This document shows positions 45,197 to 54,566 of a DNA stretch of 64,000 bases, piece after piece. The notes beneath the pieces are model-generated. The model was not told where the DNA came from, made no database searches, and was given only the letters and a program-made list of their open reading frames with translations. The position numbers and the translations under genes are program-made. How positions within the stretch are numbered: position 1 is the first letter of the stretch; each line of letters starts with the position of its first letter. Origin of the DNA: Pyrenula massariospora (Eukaryota; Ascomycota; Eurotiomycetes; Pyrenulales; Pyrenulaceae); assembly GCA_021030905.1 (NCBI GenBank), contig JAGFMI010000019.1, positions 434,001-498,000 on the forward strand, written 5' to 3'.

Positions 45197-45530
45197 ACGT
45201 AAAGGCGAAGGTAGCGCTTATAGCGAAGAATACCTGTTAGGTGGGAGAAAGATGAACAGGCCGTGAGAGGTAGAAGGGAAAAAAGAAGCCGAAAGCCATC
45301 AAACAAAATTATGCGGTGATTTTTCTCAAAGTTTAGGCGCTTCAATGTCGTGAGTATGAGCTGTGAGACTTTTGAGATTTCACTTTCACTGCTATGGACA
45401 TGGAAGCAAATCATTTCGATCTAGCGAATGTCGAAGTCTTGAAAAGCTCATTCGTATCAAACATGCTATAGAAATGAAGGTCTTAGAGACGGACTAGGGT
45501 CCCTGGTGGTACATAGATAGCTTCTGCTAT

Positions 45531-45832
45531 TCATTTGTTGAGCTCAGCAGCCCTGGCTTTCAACTCCTCCTTGGAAGATTTCTCAGGCATTTCTAGTATG
45601 AAGATTAGCAATCCTGACTTTAGATGAAACAAACTTTCTTGTGCTAACCGGTAGGAATGACGGGCCCCTTTGACTGAAGATCTTCCGCTGCTGCCTTTAC
45701 CTTGGCAGTGCCATGCTCATTGTCATGTATGTCATGGTGCGAGGCTGTCGATTCTGTTTGCGAGCTCGGGTCCTTAGCCACCTTCTCGGTGAGGTTGGAT
45801 GGGGCTTCCTCTTCACTTGGAAGGTGAGGCAT
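45531..45832 (-). CDS. Small conserved fungal protein, unknown role
   Basis: Exons on the minus strand are 45832-45649 and 45592-45531, joined in phase over a 56-nt intron (GTTAGC donor, CTAG acceptor); 81 residues. The sequence is hydrophilic and likely disordered up to residue 55 (KVKAAAEDLQSKGPVIPTE), then a short helix PEKSSKEELKARAAELNK ends the protein. The closing box KEELKARAxELNK is one I associate with a short protein widespread in filamentous ascomycetes, often near 80-100 residues. No signal peptide or membrane segment. Confidence 0.75.
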
Positions 45833-46679
45833 GTTGATGTATTCTGATGTTGTTATAGTTATCCTTGCTTAAGACAATCAGTCGGGTATGTGATCGTGAT
45901 TCACTTGTAGAGAGGCCCGAAAAGGTCGCGAAGAGTCAAAGCCAAGTCAAGCAGGCGGCGTTTGATGACGTTGCCCTGCGGATGTGAGGGGCAACCAATG
46001 GGAGAGCATCTGGACGGAGAAGATTTAGATTTAATACTTTACCTTCAACATCCATCCGCCGGGCTTTGCTTCATGAAATGGATTAATCGCAAGCCGCGAA
46101 TACGAGTTGAATCCAAGCGCTTGGGCATTGATGATGAGGATGGTCAAAGTCGCATCCAATTTTTGGTGGGGAGCCATTCTTTCCGATCTGACACTGCTTC
46201 CCCAAACCAAGGGTTAAGATCGCGGTAGGCGACTTTTCACTTGATATTTCTGGTACAATACGATGGCAATCAATTATTGGAACATTATGAGGCGTATCTC
46301 GTAACGTGTTGAAAATGCAAAAAAGCGAGCCGCTTGCCCATTTCCGGCGTCTTGTTGACCTATCTCTCTTTCAATGTCACACATGCATGTGGTTCTACTA
46401 TTTTTCAAGGCTCCGGCATAACAGCTGCATAACGATTGTTGGTGCCTATCCGTATTTCTAGTAGCGGTGCAAGGAAAGGGTCTGAGCATTCTCGGATGAC
46501 TGGGCACGCGCCTTCTGCTGACTCCCTAGACCCAGGACAGTCATGGTCTCAGGGAGCTCGACATACCCTCCGTCAAGGCATTGATATTTAAAGAAAGCAT
46601 GTTGACCTTTGCCTTTAATTCAGAATTTGCACCTTGGTCCTTCCAAAGCATACAGCCTTGATATAACAGAATCTGGCCC
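45833..46679. other. Intergenic region
   Basis: Lies between two divergent genes. A plus-strand frame at 45962-46228 has no motif or conserved look. Nothing else is seen. Confidence 0.45.
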
Positions 46680-47219
46680 ATGAGCCATCTGCTGCGTCGC
46701 TTCTTCTCCATATCTACAAGCATGTCCCCTTCCAGTCCCCCTCCCCTTCATAACTGGTCTTCCCCTCCATGCCCTATCTACGTATCCAAACACGACTCCC
46801 AACGCGACCCCCAGGTCCCACGCCACCGCCTCTTCGAGCCTCTCCAGGATCCAGCCCCAGACCAGAACCTAACCTATAAAACGCTCTACTTCGCCTCCCG
46901 CACGTCTTCTGATCCCACCAGTGCATCCCAAAAAGATGATGTGGCATGGACTTTTCCCATTCCCCCGGGTTCGGAGTGGACCGACACTCTCCTCGAATAC
47001 TCACGGAAATACTTCAGCAAGGATGACAACGAAAAGGATGATTACATGCGAGCTGTCGAGAACTTTGTTGGGCAGGAATGGGTACGGAAGCGTATTCCTC
47101 CCAATTTCAAAGAGCACAACCTTGGCGGGGATGTAACGTTCTTCACGGCGCCGATAGTATTGCAAGGAAGTGGTGGGAAGGGAAAGGAGCGAGAGCGGGA
47201 GCGGGAGCAAAAGGGGTAG
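46680..47219 (+). CDS. Hypothetical protein, possible mitochondrial presequence
   Basis: One exon of 179 residues from the ATG at 46680 (MSHLLRRFFSISTSMSP); a second ATG lies 14 codons on. The Arg/Ser/Phe-rich start could act as a mitochondrial targeting sequence if the first ATG is used. A globular-looking core follows (DVAWTFPIPPGSEWTDTLLE, DDYMRAVENFVGQEWVRKRI), then a Lys/Glu/Arg tail. No known domain is recognised. Confidence 0.6.
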   Translation: MSHLLRRFFSISTSMSPSSPPPLHNWSSPPCPIYVSKHDSQRDPQVPRHRLFEPLQDPAPDQNLTYKTLYFASRTSSDPTSASQKDDVAWTFPIPPGSEWTDTLLEYSRKYFSKDDNEKDDYMRAVENFVGQEWVRKRIPPNFKEHNLGGDVTFFTAPIVLQGSGGKGKEREREREQKG

Positions 47220-47683
47220 ACGCATGATGGAATCAGCGTGGACTCTTCTCAAGGCAAGGATTTTAACGTCGTTCGAGGGAATTTTCGGGCATCAGTCATA
47301 TACTTTTTTCGGGGTTTGTGAGATGTTTAAGGTTGATCTGTTGTCTTAGACAGGGAAGAAGATGGTACGCTCATTCCCAACAAAAGGAGGAACCGAGGAT
47401 GCAAATGATACGGCCGGGTGGTTGATCGTTCAAGCTCGTTTAATTAGTAGATCTAAAGTCGAGTTCAAGAGCGGAGCTTCTGGTAGGATTTAAGGGATCT
47501 ATGAACCACTTTGAATACGCAGAATCCACACCCGTAATATATGAGTAGATAGCACGAATTAACGAGCCAGCATAGTCTAAATTAAACAGACATAAGGGGA
47601 TAGTGGCACATGTCCCAACCATCTCAGCCTTCCCCCTTTCCCCTGCCCAGCCCTCTTCTCCAAACATGCTCAACTAACCAAAA
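47220..47683. other. Intergenic region
   Basis: Lies between two plus-strand genes. No gene or repeat is seen. Confidence 0.45.
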
Positions 47684-48244
47684 ATGTCGATGAAAGAGCA
47701 CTGGGTTGACTATTCTCGCGACATTATCATCATGATCGATGATGTCCACGCCAGTATACTGCGACCCTTAGTCGACATAGCCCATATCTTAAGCCCCAAA
47801 CAATTGTGAGTAACAGGGCATTCTCCGTCCAGTACCTTTCCAGCATGCAATGCTTCATCATCCACCCCCACCTCCGCTCCACGCTCATTCTCCACAAACC
47901 TGTCATCCTCTCCAGCACACTGTCCGATCCCAACTCAGAACTTAAGCCCATTCAACGCTGCGACATCTGACCTTTCCTTCCTGAGACATCTGTCCAACCC
48001 CTGGCTCCACCACCGCGAGGCTCTCGCCATCCGGCACCCGCGCCCTCTGGATCTACACCTTGAATTCAGCTTGCCCGATGTTTCCACCACAGTACACGAC
48101 TCGACGCAAGCCCCTACCTCAGATCTCGAGAGAGCAATCCCCAAGGAAACTCTGACACTGGCCACCTCCAAGCTCAGGAAGCCTGGGCGTTCGCTGCTTC
48201 TAACTCGGGCCCTCAAAGCGCTCGATGCCAAGTCAATTCGATGA
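47684..48244 (+). CDS. Probable gene with internal TGA that overlaps a splice donor
   Basis: From the ATG at 47684 the frame reads MSMKEHWVDYSRDIIIMIDD and continues to a TGA at 47807-47809. The same frame is then open for 144 codons to the stop at 48242-48244, with well-formed text (WLHHREALAIRHPRPLDLHL, DLERAIPKETLTLATSKLRK). The TGA lies inside GTGAGT, a perfect donor at 47806. Acceptors that keep frame are poor: CAG at 47832 would make a 27-nt intron, and AAG at 47946 a 141-nt one. So the gene is either spliced in a way I cannot settle, or it is broken once. No family is recognised. Confidence 0.45.
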
Positions 48245-48278
48245 GAGCCCCTCGTATTGAGCGTTCATGGAAGTGATC

Positions 48279-48590
48279 CTATTCCGAGGACCTGGCCGCA
48301 GCGCGGAACTTCCCCAGGTGCAGTTCACCATGCTCTACGGCTTTTAAAGGAGAGCTCGCTGCCATCTTACGGGGAGGATGATCACAAGGTGTCAGTGAGG
48401 GGGACTGGAGTGTGAGGCAGCGGAGGTAGAAAGGGAAAGGTAAAAGAGGGTATTGCTGAGCTCGGGGTATATGCTGGGGGTTGAAGAAAAGGAGTAGGGG
48501 CTGGAAGCGGCGGCGGAGTGGGTTGAGAGATGCCATGGAGGATGGCGGAAGGAGGAAGGCTTCTGGAGGGGATGTGGGGAAGGGGTGCAT
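48279..48590 (-). CDS. Weak candidate small protein, Pro/Leu/Arg-rich
   Basis: An open frame of 103 codons with ATG at 48590 and a second at 48536 (MASLNPLRRRFQPLLLFFNP). The second start would give a basic, mitochondrial-type leader. The composition is biased and no domain is seen; it could be chance. It converges with the gene ending at 48244. Confidence 0.25.
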   Translation of the reverse strand: MHPFPTSPPEAFLLPPSSMASLNPLRRRFQPLLLFFNPQHIPRAQQYPLLPFPFYLRCLTLQSPSLTPCDHPPRKMAASSPLKAVEHGELHLGKFRAAARSSE

Positions 48591-50236
48591 GAGCCGGAAA
48601 AGAGAGAGATGGCGAGAGTCTATAGGAGTTGCTAGAGACAGTCTAAGCTGCCTGTAGAGAGTCCGCAGGAGGGGAGGGAAAGGTTGTAAGGTTGGATCTC
48701 GGAATTTTAGTGGACTGTCAGCTAATTTTCATAAAGGTATCCTTAGCGAGCAAGGATCTTGTAGATTATTTGAAGTAAAAGAGATAGAGGTAAGGTTTCT
48801 AGTAAGGTGCTGCTACTTGAGTCCATTCCAATATTCAAACTTCAACAGTTGTGAATGTCCTTCCGTTGCGTAATGGAGATAGCTAGATCCGAACTGTGAG
48901 ATTATGTTGGAAATAGTACGGGGGCTCATTGCAATGCTGTAGATACCTGAGGTACCTAGCCGAATTGTTTTAGGCATTCGGTGCACCTGTGTAGATACAA
49001 AATCTTTACCCATCGCGATCGGTCTCACGCACCGCACCGCTCGAAGCAAGGGCAGGTATAAGAAGTTTAGATAGTTTCGTGTTTAAAACTAGCCGCCAAG
49101 CTGTGGCATGTTTGTCCCGGGCTCACCCTGTCCTCGCTCTAGGGTGACGCCGCCCGGAGCGTCGCCGTGCTTGTGCGAGTCAGGGTGAGCGCCCCCCGGG
49201 GCTGGATTGGCTCCATCCAGCCAGAGCCGAAGCTCTGACAGCAACCAGAGCAGCTCCATTAATAACAGGGGTTCACTATTCGAAGGTATCTAGTGATTCT
49301 CAAGATCGCGCTTGATTTAGGTGTATTAAGATTTGATACTCGAAAGAGCGTCAGACCCTGGGTGGTACTGATAAGTGGCAAGTGCAGAGGGAATGCTAGA
49401 AATGTGGGCTTATACAGTAGGTAGGAATGGCTATAACAAGGAATACTTGTCATGGCTAGAGTTAATGCTGCATTATACGCGGGATCGCAGATTTCGCCTT
49501 ACTCTGCATACCGTTTTGATGTAGTCGGCCGTCTCTCAGAGAACGCGCCGGACAAAGCTGATGTGATCTGAATTCACGGACGCTTTCGGATCCAGTATAG
49601 TATATATATAATTAATAGAACTTTACAGGTCAGAGTAAGATCAATTACCTCTATTTTAATAGTTTCAAAGTTTTGGATATTTTGATGTGCGAGATGGGAT
49701 CGTGCATGGACCGCTCACAGACATTAGCAGCTTGGCTCAGGGAACATTGTCCGATCAGGCTTCCACTCATGGGTGCATGCGCTGTGTTACAGCCGTAACA
49801 ACTACCTCGCCTATTAAATATATCGCTACATGATAGGGCAGTACATGACCGTTATAAAGCTAGTGCTGGAAGTAGGTACATGTTTTGCACACAATGGTAC
49901 GTCACGGTGCATACGGGTTGCTAACGTAGCCGAAAGCTGCAATACTGCGCCTTGTACTTCCTGCTCTTAGCCTACCTATAAGACGATGACACATGCACTT
50001 AGGAACCTCGGTCAGACCTAGATATTGAAGAAAAAATACGCCTCAGATAATCAAGTCACACGAGCCGACTCAGCCTCACGGAATCTCTCAGAATGGTATC
50101 GGATTTTCTTCGGTAGAACTTTCCCTCTGAAAGGATATAAGTCGAAATGCCCAACACGCCAGTTATCATGTAGCGGTGCACTTTTTTTCTGTACGATTCT
50201 GGACTCGAAGCTGGGAACCACATTCTACTAGACACC
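48591..50236. other. 1.6-kb intergenic region with a structured element
   Basis: No gene is seen. It contains the strongly self-pairing GC-rich stretch at 49116-49251 (listed separately) and TA-rich DNA near 49595-49615. Confidence 0.5.
49116..49251. other. GC-rich chain of stem-loops
   Basis: GCTCACCCTG at 49121-49130 pairs perfectly with CAGGGTGAGC at 49181-49190. CTCGC at 49133-49137 pairs with GCGAG at 49175-49179 just inside, and GACGC at 49146-49150 pairs with GCGTC at 49159-49163 inside that. Two further hairpins follow: CTGGAT/ATCCAG (49202-49220) and AGAGC-CGAA-GCTCT (49223-49236). CCCGG at 49116 also pairs with CCGGG ending at 49200. Flanking DNA is AT-rich. It may be a structured non-coding RNA or a small foldback element; strand unknown. 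Confidence 0.5.
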
Positions 50237-52295
50237 ATGGATCCGCTCTCTGTCGGTGGCATTGCGTTATCGACGCTATCGTTAGCGGCACAATGCTTTA
50301 CGGGTGTGATGAATGGTAATGCCATCTGATTTCGCTAGGCAATACTAAAACTTTACAGTGATTGATCTCATTGTCACAGCCAAGAATCTGGAGCCTGATC
50401 TCCATTACCTAGCAGTCCGCCTGCGCTTGGAGCAACAGAGGTTGTATATCTGGAGTTCTGAAGCTGGTGTGTTAAATTATCTGAAGGGTGATAAAAATGC
50501 TATCGACCTTGAAAACACTACCACGCAGCATTCAAGTATTGTTGAGGTTCTGTCTCAAATACAGATTCTGGTCACCAATTTCGCAGATTACAAGCATAAA
50601 TATGCGGACTTGATCCCTGATACTGGCACCGAGCCACTAAGCATGGAAGAGCTAAATTGTTTTCCAAAGATGCCATACGTATATGGCAACGCGCATAAAA
50701 AGTATTCAACCATCAAAGATCTACCAAAAAGGTTCACATGGGCTAGAGTCCATAAAGGTAGATATGAAGACCTCATTAATCGACTTCAAACGCTGAACGA
50801 CTGTTTGTTCAGTCTGATGGATCACAAGACGCAAAAAGCAATCCACCAAGCTATAAAGGACAACAATTGCGATATTCTTCACTTACACACTAAAATTGAT
50901 GGCCTATATACGTTGATCGAAGCTCTAAAGGCCGAGCGTCTTCCCAGAGATGAGACCGCGCAAAAGACAAACGGCAGGCCATTTTCCTCTATCAATACCG
51001 GTGCTCAGCTCGGTGATATGGCTTCTTTCAAGGCGATTCATACTTCGTTTACCCAGGACACAAAATCTGTAAGCTCGTCCGAATCGCTCGGCGAGTGGCC
51101 AATATCAAGGCTACATCTCTCAAAGCGAGACGTGCATCTTGTCAACTCAGAATTCGGTTCAGAAAGATGTGAGGCTCTTTATAAGCCAAACAGCAATAAT
51201 CCAAAACCTGTGTGGGTGGAGTGGAGACACTATAACGCGGTGTTAGACTTCCAAAGATTTCAGAACGGTCCGACGCGCATTGAGAGGCTTGTGGCTCTAC
51301 TCAACAGTCCAAAACCCTCGTGCCTTCGTGCGCCATTTTGCTTAGGATACTTCGATGACGATGAGCATGATGGAGCTGGTGATGTTGGAGCCACTACTGC
51401 CACTGACCATTCTGCTCACAGTCGGCCAAGCCTCAAAATCCAAGTCGCACAATCGCATGCACAGCGACGTCTAGGTTTTGTCTTCCGATACCCTGATCTC
51501 TCGACAACAAGTATGAAGTCTCGAGAGTCCTTTCAAGAATCGTGCTCGAGGCCGATTTCACTCTATGAGATGCTTAAATCCCGACCAATTCCATCGCTAA
51601 CAGAACGTATGTCACTAGCTCTGGCACTAGCGAACTCACTTCTTTCTCTTCACTCTGTTGGTTGGGTGCACAAATCTCTTCGTAGCCAAAACATTATCAT
51701 TTTCGGCAAGAGAGCGTCTGACTCATTGAACGCCCCTGTAAACACTGATCTTCTCCCATCACATCCTTTCAGATCCGATGATGAGATTCTCGATCTCGCC
51801 CAGCCTTACTTATCCGGTTTTGCCTACTCCCGACCTTGCGTCAAGGGAGAGCCTACCGAGGTTCCATCCGAAAACCCCTGGCACGATCTTTACCGTCACC
51901 CCCAGACGCAGAATCTCGGAGAGTACGAGCCACGATGTGGCTTTAAACGCACGTATGACATCTACAGCCTGGGAATAATATTCATCGAGATCGCCAGCTG
52001 GACGCCGATAGCAGAAGTACTCGGTATCGTCGAGATCATCGAAAACCCGGCCACCGTCCACAAAGCACGATTGTCCGAGATTCGCAGGCGGCTGCTCAAC
52101 GAGAGTATCTTCAGCCGTCGTTTGCAGGCCGGGGCTGGCGAGCGTTTTACCAGGGCAACGAACGCGTGTTTGTTAGGTCCAGCAGCATTCGGCCTGGGTG
52201 AGGCCGATAACGAGAATGAAGGTATCGCGGCCGCGCACATGTCAAAGCAGTTCTATCGGAAGGTTGTTAAGCCGCTGGAGGAGATCCAGACATGA
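50237..52295 (+). CDS. HeLo-like domain plus kinase-like domain protein
   Basis: Exons are 50237-50315 and 50359-52295 (43-nt intron, GTAATG donor, ACAG acceptor), 671 residues. The start MDPLSVGGIALSTLSLAAQC and the following helices (LEPDLHYLAVRLRLEQQRLY) match HeLo-like/prion-inhibition N-terminal domains of fungal cell-death proteins. The C-terminal half (about 330-660) is a kinase fold: LALALANSLLSLHSVGWVHK, then SLRSQNIIIFG in the catalytic-loop place, and YDIYSLGIIFIEIASW. The HRD motif is replaced by VHKSLRSQN and no DFG is seen, so it is probably a pseudokinase. In known fungal systems HeLo domains damage membranes on activation; here the kinase-like part may sense or switch. It converges with the tandem-kinase gene, the stops being 48 nt apart. 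Confidence 0.8.
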
Positions 52296-52343
52296 TCCTT
52301 TGAAATATGTCAAGCTCTTTTGTCCGTTTGTGCCAAACAGTTG

Positions 52344-54566
52344 TTACACTCTGCAGCGAGACCTAGATCTAGGATTACCTTGGATGTCCTTGTAGTCCTT
52401 GAGGATCTGCTGGACTTCTCTGGCAGTAGGTCGCCTATTCGGGTTTAAATCGATCATTTTGCTGATCGTGTCAATAAAACTGTTCTTGGTCGGATAATCA
52501 ACTTCTTCGAGATTTCTCACCCATTCTCGGCTTCGCTCAACGGTTTCTCGGTATGGAAGCGTTCCTCCTTGTCTATTTTGGCGAAAGTGTGCGAATTCGG
52601 ACAAAGAACGCCCTGCCAGAACTGTGTAAATCTCCATGAACACGCACCCGAGGGCGAAAACATCGGCCTCCGTAGCGCACAAGTAATACCAATCATCAGG
52701 ACGGTACAAAGCCCAATCGTAAGAATCGTCCATTTCCTGATCCCAGGATTATGCGTTAACGATTTTTTCGTACTTGCAGGATCGGTTGAAATAGAGAACT
52801 TACATTGTTAGTCGAGTTCCTAGAACGTCTTGAGGCCAGAAATTGCGGGTCATTGATTTCCGCCGAGTCTGAGAACATTGTGAAATACAATCTGTTCTCA
52901 TAGAGAATTACATTCCCTGAGGTGACACATCCGTGGACAAAGTTAGCATCATGGATATGCGTAAGAGAACTTGCGAGGCAGCCGAAGCTTTCAACAATGT
53001 GTTTGACCGGCAGTTTGTCGTATTCGTCAAAATCCAGCAGGCGAAGATATGTTTTTAGAGAATAATGTGGTGCGGGTCTATAAAGTAAAGCCAGACTATC
53101 ACCTTGTTTGTAAGTCCCGTCCAAAGTGACGATATGGTGGCAATCTCGCACTTTTTTATTGAGCGTAGCCATCGTCTTGGCTTCGGCCCTTAAACGAGTT
53201 GCAACTCCGGTTCCATCTGTGACTCTTTTGCGTAGCAGCAGTTGGTCGCTCTGACTTCGTACGACATCTAGCGTTGCGTTATTAAAATGAGAATAATTCC
53301 TAACCCATTCAAAGGGCTTGCGGTCACTATCGCTATAGACTGTCTCGAAGTTTGCGCTTCCGCTGTAGTCCGGAGCCGCAAAGTTTGCCTGATACGTCCC
53401 AGAGTACTGCCAGTCTGAAGGTTTTATATCCCCGCTCTCAAGCATTCGTGGGTCGTTTTTCAGTAATGGCATACAACAGGGGCCACAGAAGTGTATATCC
53501 CCATTCCAGGTCATAGTTGACAGCTTCTTCCATACGTCTTCTGCTTTTGGTCGTTGAGCTGGGTCTTCGCGGAACATCAGCTCGAGTAGATAGTACAGCT
53601 TTATTTGTGCTTGCCCTGACTGAGCTTCCGGGTCTACCAGTGATCTCAGCCATTTTAGGACGTCTTGGATGTGATCATGATAGTACCCCTGGTCTTCTAC
53701 AGGATCACTCGGCTTCCCGCGCTTGGTCCGATAAGCTTTGAACTCTTGTGTAGAGTGGTTCCTTAGAACTGAGAACATCTCTGCGAAGACGCATGCGAGG
53801 GAAAAGATGTCGCTGGTCTCTTTCCTCGTCTGTTCTTTGATGACCTCAGGTGAAGCGTACTTGAAGATGTTAGCAGAAGCGCTTGTAAACAACGGAGGTA
53901 CAGTACCATCCTTGTGATACCAACAGCACGGCCCGTAGAACTGTACTTTGTCGATTCATACAATCTTGAGAACCCAAAATCCGAATAGAGAACACGCGCA
54001 TACTGTCCCTCCCGAATTAACAAAATATTTTCAGGCTTGATGTCTCTATGGCGACCGTGTTCTGGGAGTTGGTGGTGGATATAGTGCAAAGCGTGAGCCA
54101 AGCAGCCGAAGATAGTCGGCAGTATAAGAGAAGGTTGTCCGAGCTCCCGGAAACTGGTATGGTCATGAAGGTAATCCTCTAAATCACACGTTGCCCAAGG
54201 ATAAGTTACTATGTAGGCTCCCCTGGCCTGCGTATAGCTATGTATGATCCGTATCGTATGAAAGTGTCTCAACTTTTGAAGGATTTCTACCTCATTCTCG
54301 AATTCTTTAATTTTTTCAGGACTCTTCCCAAGGCTTTTCACGGCAACCACGTGTCCTTCATATGGTCCCGCGTGTTTTCCGGGGCGGACTGTGCCCTTGG
54401 TAACGGATCTTATGTGGCCCGAACCATCCGAATAGGCGACCGGTCCCATATCATTTTGGTTATAGCGAGCGCCGAATATCAGGGCCTGGGAGTCATCTGT
54501 CGATCTTTGGGTGGACCATCGCTCGGCTCTTGTGGTAAAGAGATCTCCAGAAGTGCTGCGTCGCAT
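52344..54566 (-). pseudogene. Tandem kinase-pseudokinase gene with one frame break
   Basis: Read on the minus strand from the ATG at 54566 (MRRSTSGDLFTTRAERWSTQ). Kinase 1 has HVVAVKSL, Glu in FENEVEIL, HRDIKPENILL and SDFGFSRL, so it looks catalytic. It continues after a frame change near 53950-53960 as VQFYGPCCWYHKDGTVPPLF and ASPEVIKEQTRKETSDIFSL. Kinase 2 follows at 53330-52344 with HGCVTSGNVIL for HRD and FSDSAE for DFG, so it is a pseudokinase. It is split by a 67-nt intron (52737-52803, GTAAGT donor). A hydrophobic stretch in frame upstream of 54566 (LVLFIWVCIISSLCLVLTMRR) suggests a membrane anchor coded by an earlier exon. No intron of normal size explains the frame change, so the gene is broken once, or the sequence has one indel error. 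Confidence 0.65.
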
